Shown here: positions 63,659-64,000 of the stretch, piece after piece
Layout of the letters: each line of letters begins with the position of its first letter
Position numbering within the stretch: position 1 is the stretch's first letter
Source of the DNA: Shinella lacus
GTDB lineage: Bacteria; Pseudomonadota; Alphaproteobacteria; Rhizobiales; Rhizobiaceae
Length of the DNA: 64,000 nt
Direction of reading: 5' to 3'
NCBI RefSeq assembly: GCF_010994755.1
Contig: NZ_WHSB02000005.1
Coordinates: 281,281 to 345,280 of the forward strand
Notes under the pieces: model-generated
The model's database searches: none
Seen by the model: the letters and a program-made list of their open reading frames with translations, nothing else
Told to the model about the DNA's origin: nothing
Made by a program: the position numbers and the translations under genes

Positions 63659-64000
63659 ATGGAATTCGGCGAACATCTCAAGGAATGGCGCGGCCACCGG
63701 CGCATGAGCCAGCTGGAGCTTGCGACCGAGGCCGGCATCTCCTCCCGCCACCTGTCCTTCCTGGAGACCGGCCGCTCGCGTCCTTCTGAGGGCATGATCC
63801 TCCGGCTTTCCGCCGTGCTCGACATTCCGGCACGCGACCAGGGCATGCTGTTTTCCGCCGCCGGTTTTCGCCCGCGCTTCGCGACGTCGCCGGCCGCAAG
63901 CCTTTCGGCCTTCCCGCCGGCGGTAGCGGAGGCGATCGGCCTTATCCTCGGCCGGCATGATCCCTATCCGGGCGTCGTCTTCGATCACGAATACAACGTG
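63659..64000 (+). CDS. XRE family regulator with MmyB-like ligand domain, 3' truncated by window edge
   Basis: The visible 114 residues start MEFGEHLKEWRGHRRMSQLELATEAGISSRHLSFLETGRSRPSEGMILRLSAVLDIP, a complete XRE helix-turn-helix (residues ~4-60), followed by the start of an MmyB-type ligand-binding domain (AVAEAIGLILGRHDPYPGVVFDHEYNV). The gene runs past the window end. The ribosome site is AGGAGA. MmyB-type regulators typically control a divergently transcribed neighbour, here the small membrane protein. Confidence 0.9.
   Translation, partial: MEFGEHLKEWRGHRRMSQLELATEAGISSRHLSFLETGRSRPSEGMILRLSAVLDIPARDQGMLFSAAGFRPRFATSPAASLSAFPPAVAEAIGLILGRHDPYPGVVFDHEYNV

Noticed and set aside
61952-63988. 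Extension of the amidohydrolase to 678 residues
   Set aside because: The open frame upstream of 62977 crosses the small membrane gene and the operator and has no family sequence; MRVIFSEDHKL is the known start of acetylpolyamine amidohydrolases.

Overview
The window is GC-rich, gene-dense chromosomal DNA from an alphaproteobacterium, most likely a member of the Rhizobiaceae (Shinella/Ensifer/Agrobacterium/Rhizobium type; the genus is inference). Indications are a rhizobial-type phosphatidylethanolamine N-methyltransferase (pmtA) beside dnaN, the iron exporter mbfA with a perfect Irr-type iron control element, a ugpBAEC transporter with PhoB-box-like repeats, and dispersed palindromic repeats of the kind common in rhizobia. 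I see no prophage, insertion sequence, CRISPR array, tRNA or rRNA gene. Most genes are core or common accessory functions.

Layout. 1-6.8 kb: a truncated AraC regulator, three LysE-type exporters, thiD behind a TPP riboswitch, prfC, dut and an acetyltransferase. 6.9-11 kb: cysK, a VOC protein, comM and gshB. 11.1-16.4 kb: a phosphate-type operon ugpBAEC ending in an endonuclease/exonuclease/phosphatase (EEP) protein instead of ugpQ, placed between gshB and yraN-rsmI. 17.9-24 kb: dnaN, pmtA, a histidine phosphatase, pyrF, a DUF1330 protein, an NDUFA9-like dehydrogenase and uppP. 24.1-28.9 kb: gst-queG-SDR operon, an RlpA-like protein and an RNA m5C methyltransferase.

29.1-34.7 kb: the most interesting block. 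It holds imelysin, a di-heme DUF1111 protein, a second imelysin lacking the family histidine, and a DUF1513 beta-propeller, the last three tightly overlapped and followed by tspO. It looks like a periplasmic iron or heme system. 34.8-37.5 kb: a thioesterase, an MTA/SAH nucleosidase and guaA. 37.5-50.4 kb: accessory metabolism and regulation. A TetR regulator has matching operators at its own gene and at a membrane-protein gene. Then come ogt, an AstE-like hydrolase, cardiolipin synthase with a convergent EEP protein, an Lrp/aminotransferase pair, and aldo/keto reductases with a LysR.

50.4-57.5 kb: a transglutaminase-like peptidase, an alpha/beta hydrolase, then the translation block infC (AUU start), rpmI, rplT, pheS, pheT. 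57.6-64 kb: a 29-bp perfect inverted repeat, Irr-controlled mbfA, a YiiX-like protein, a truncated globin, an OmpA lipoprotein, an EamA exporter, a 43-bp perfect palindrome acting as terminator, a histone-deacetylase-family amidohydrolase, and a divergent small membrane protein / MmyB-type regulator pair around a palindromic operator.

Coordinates and motifs were read by eye. Family assignments come from recognised motifs and length, not from database searches.
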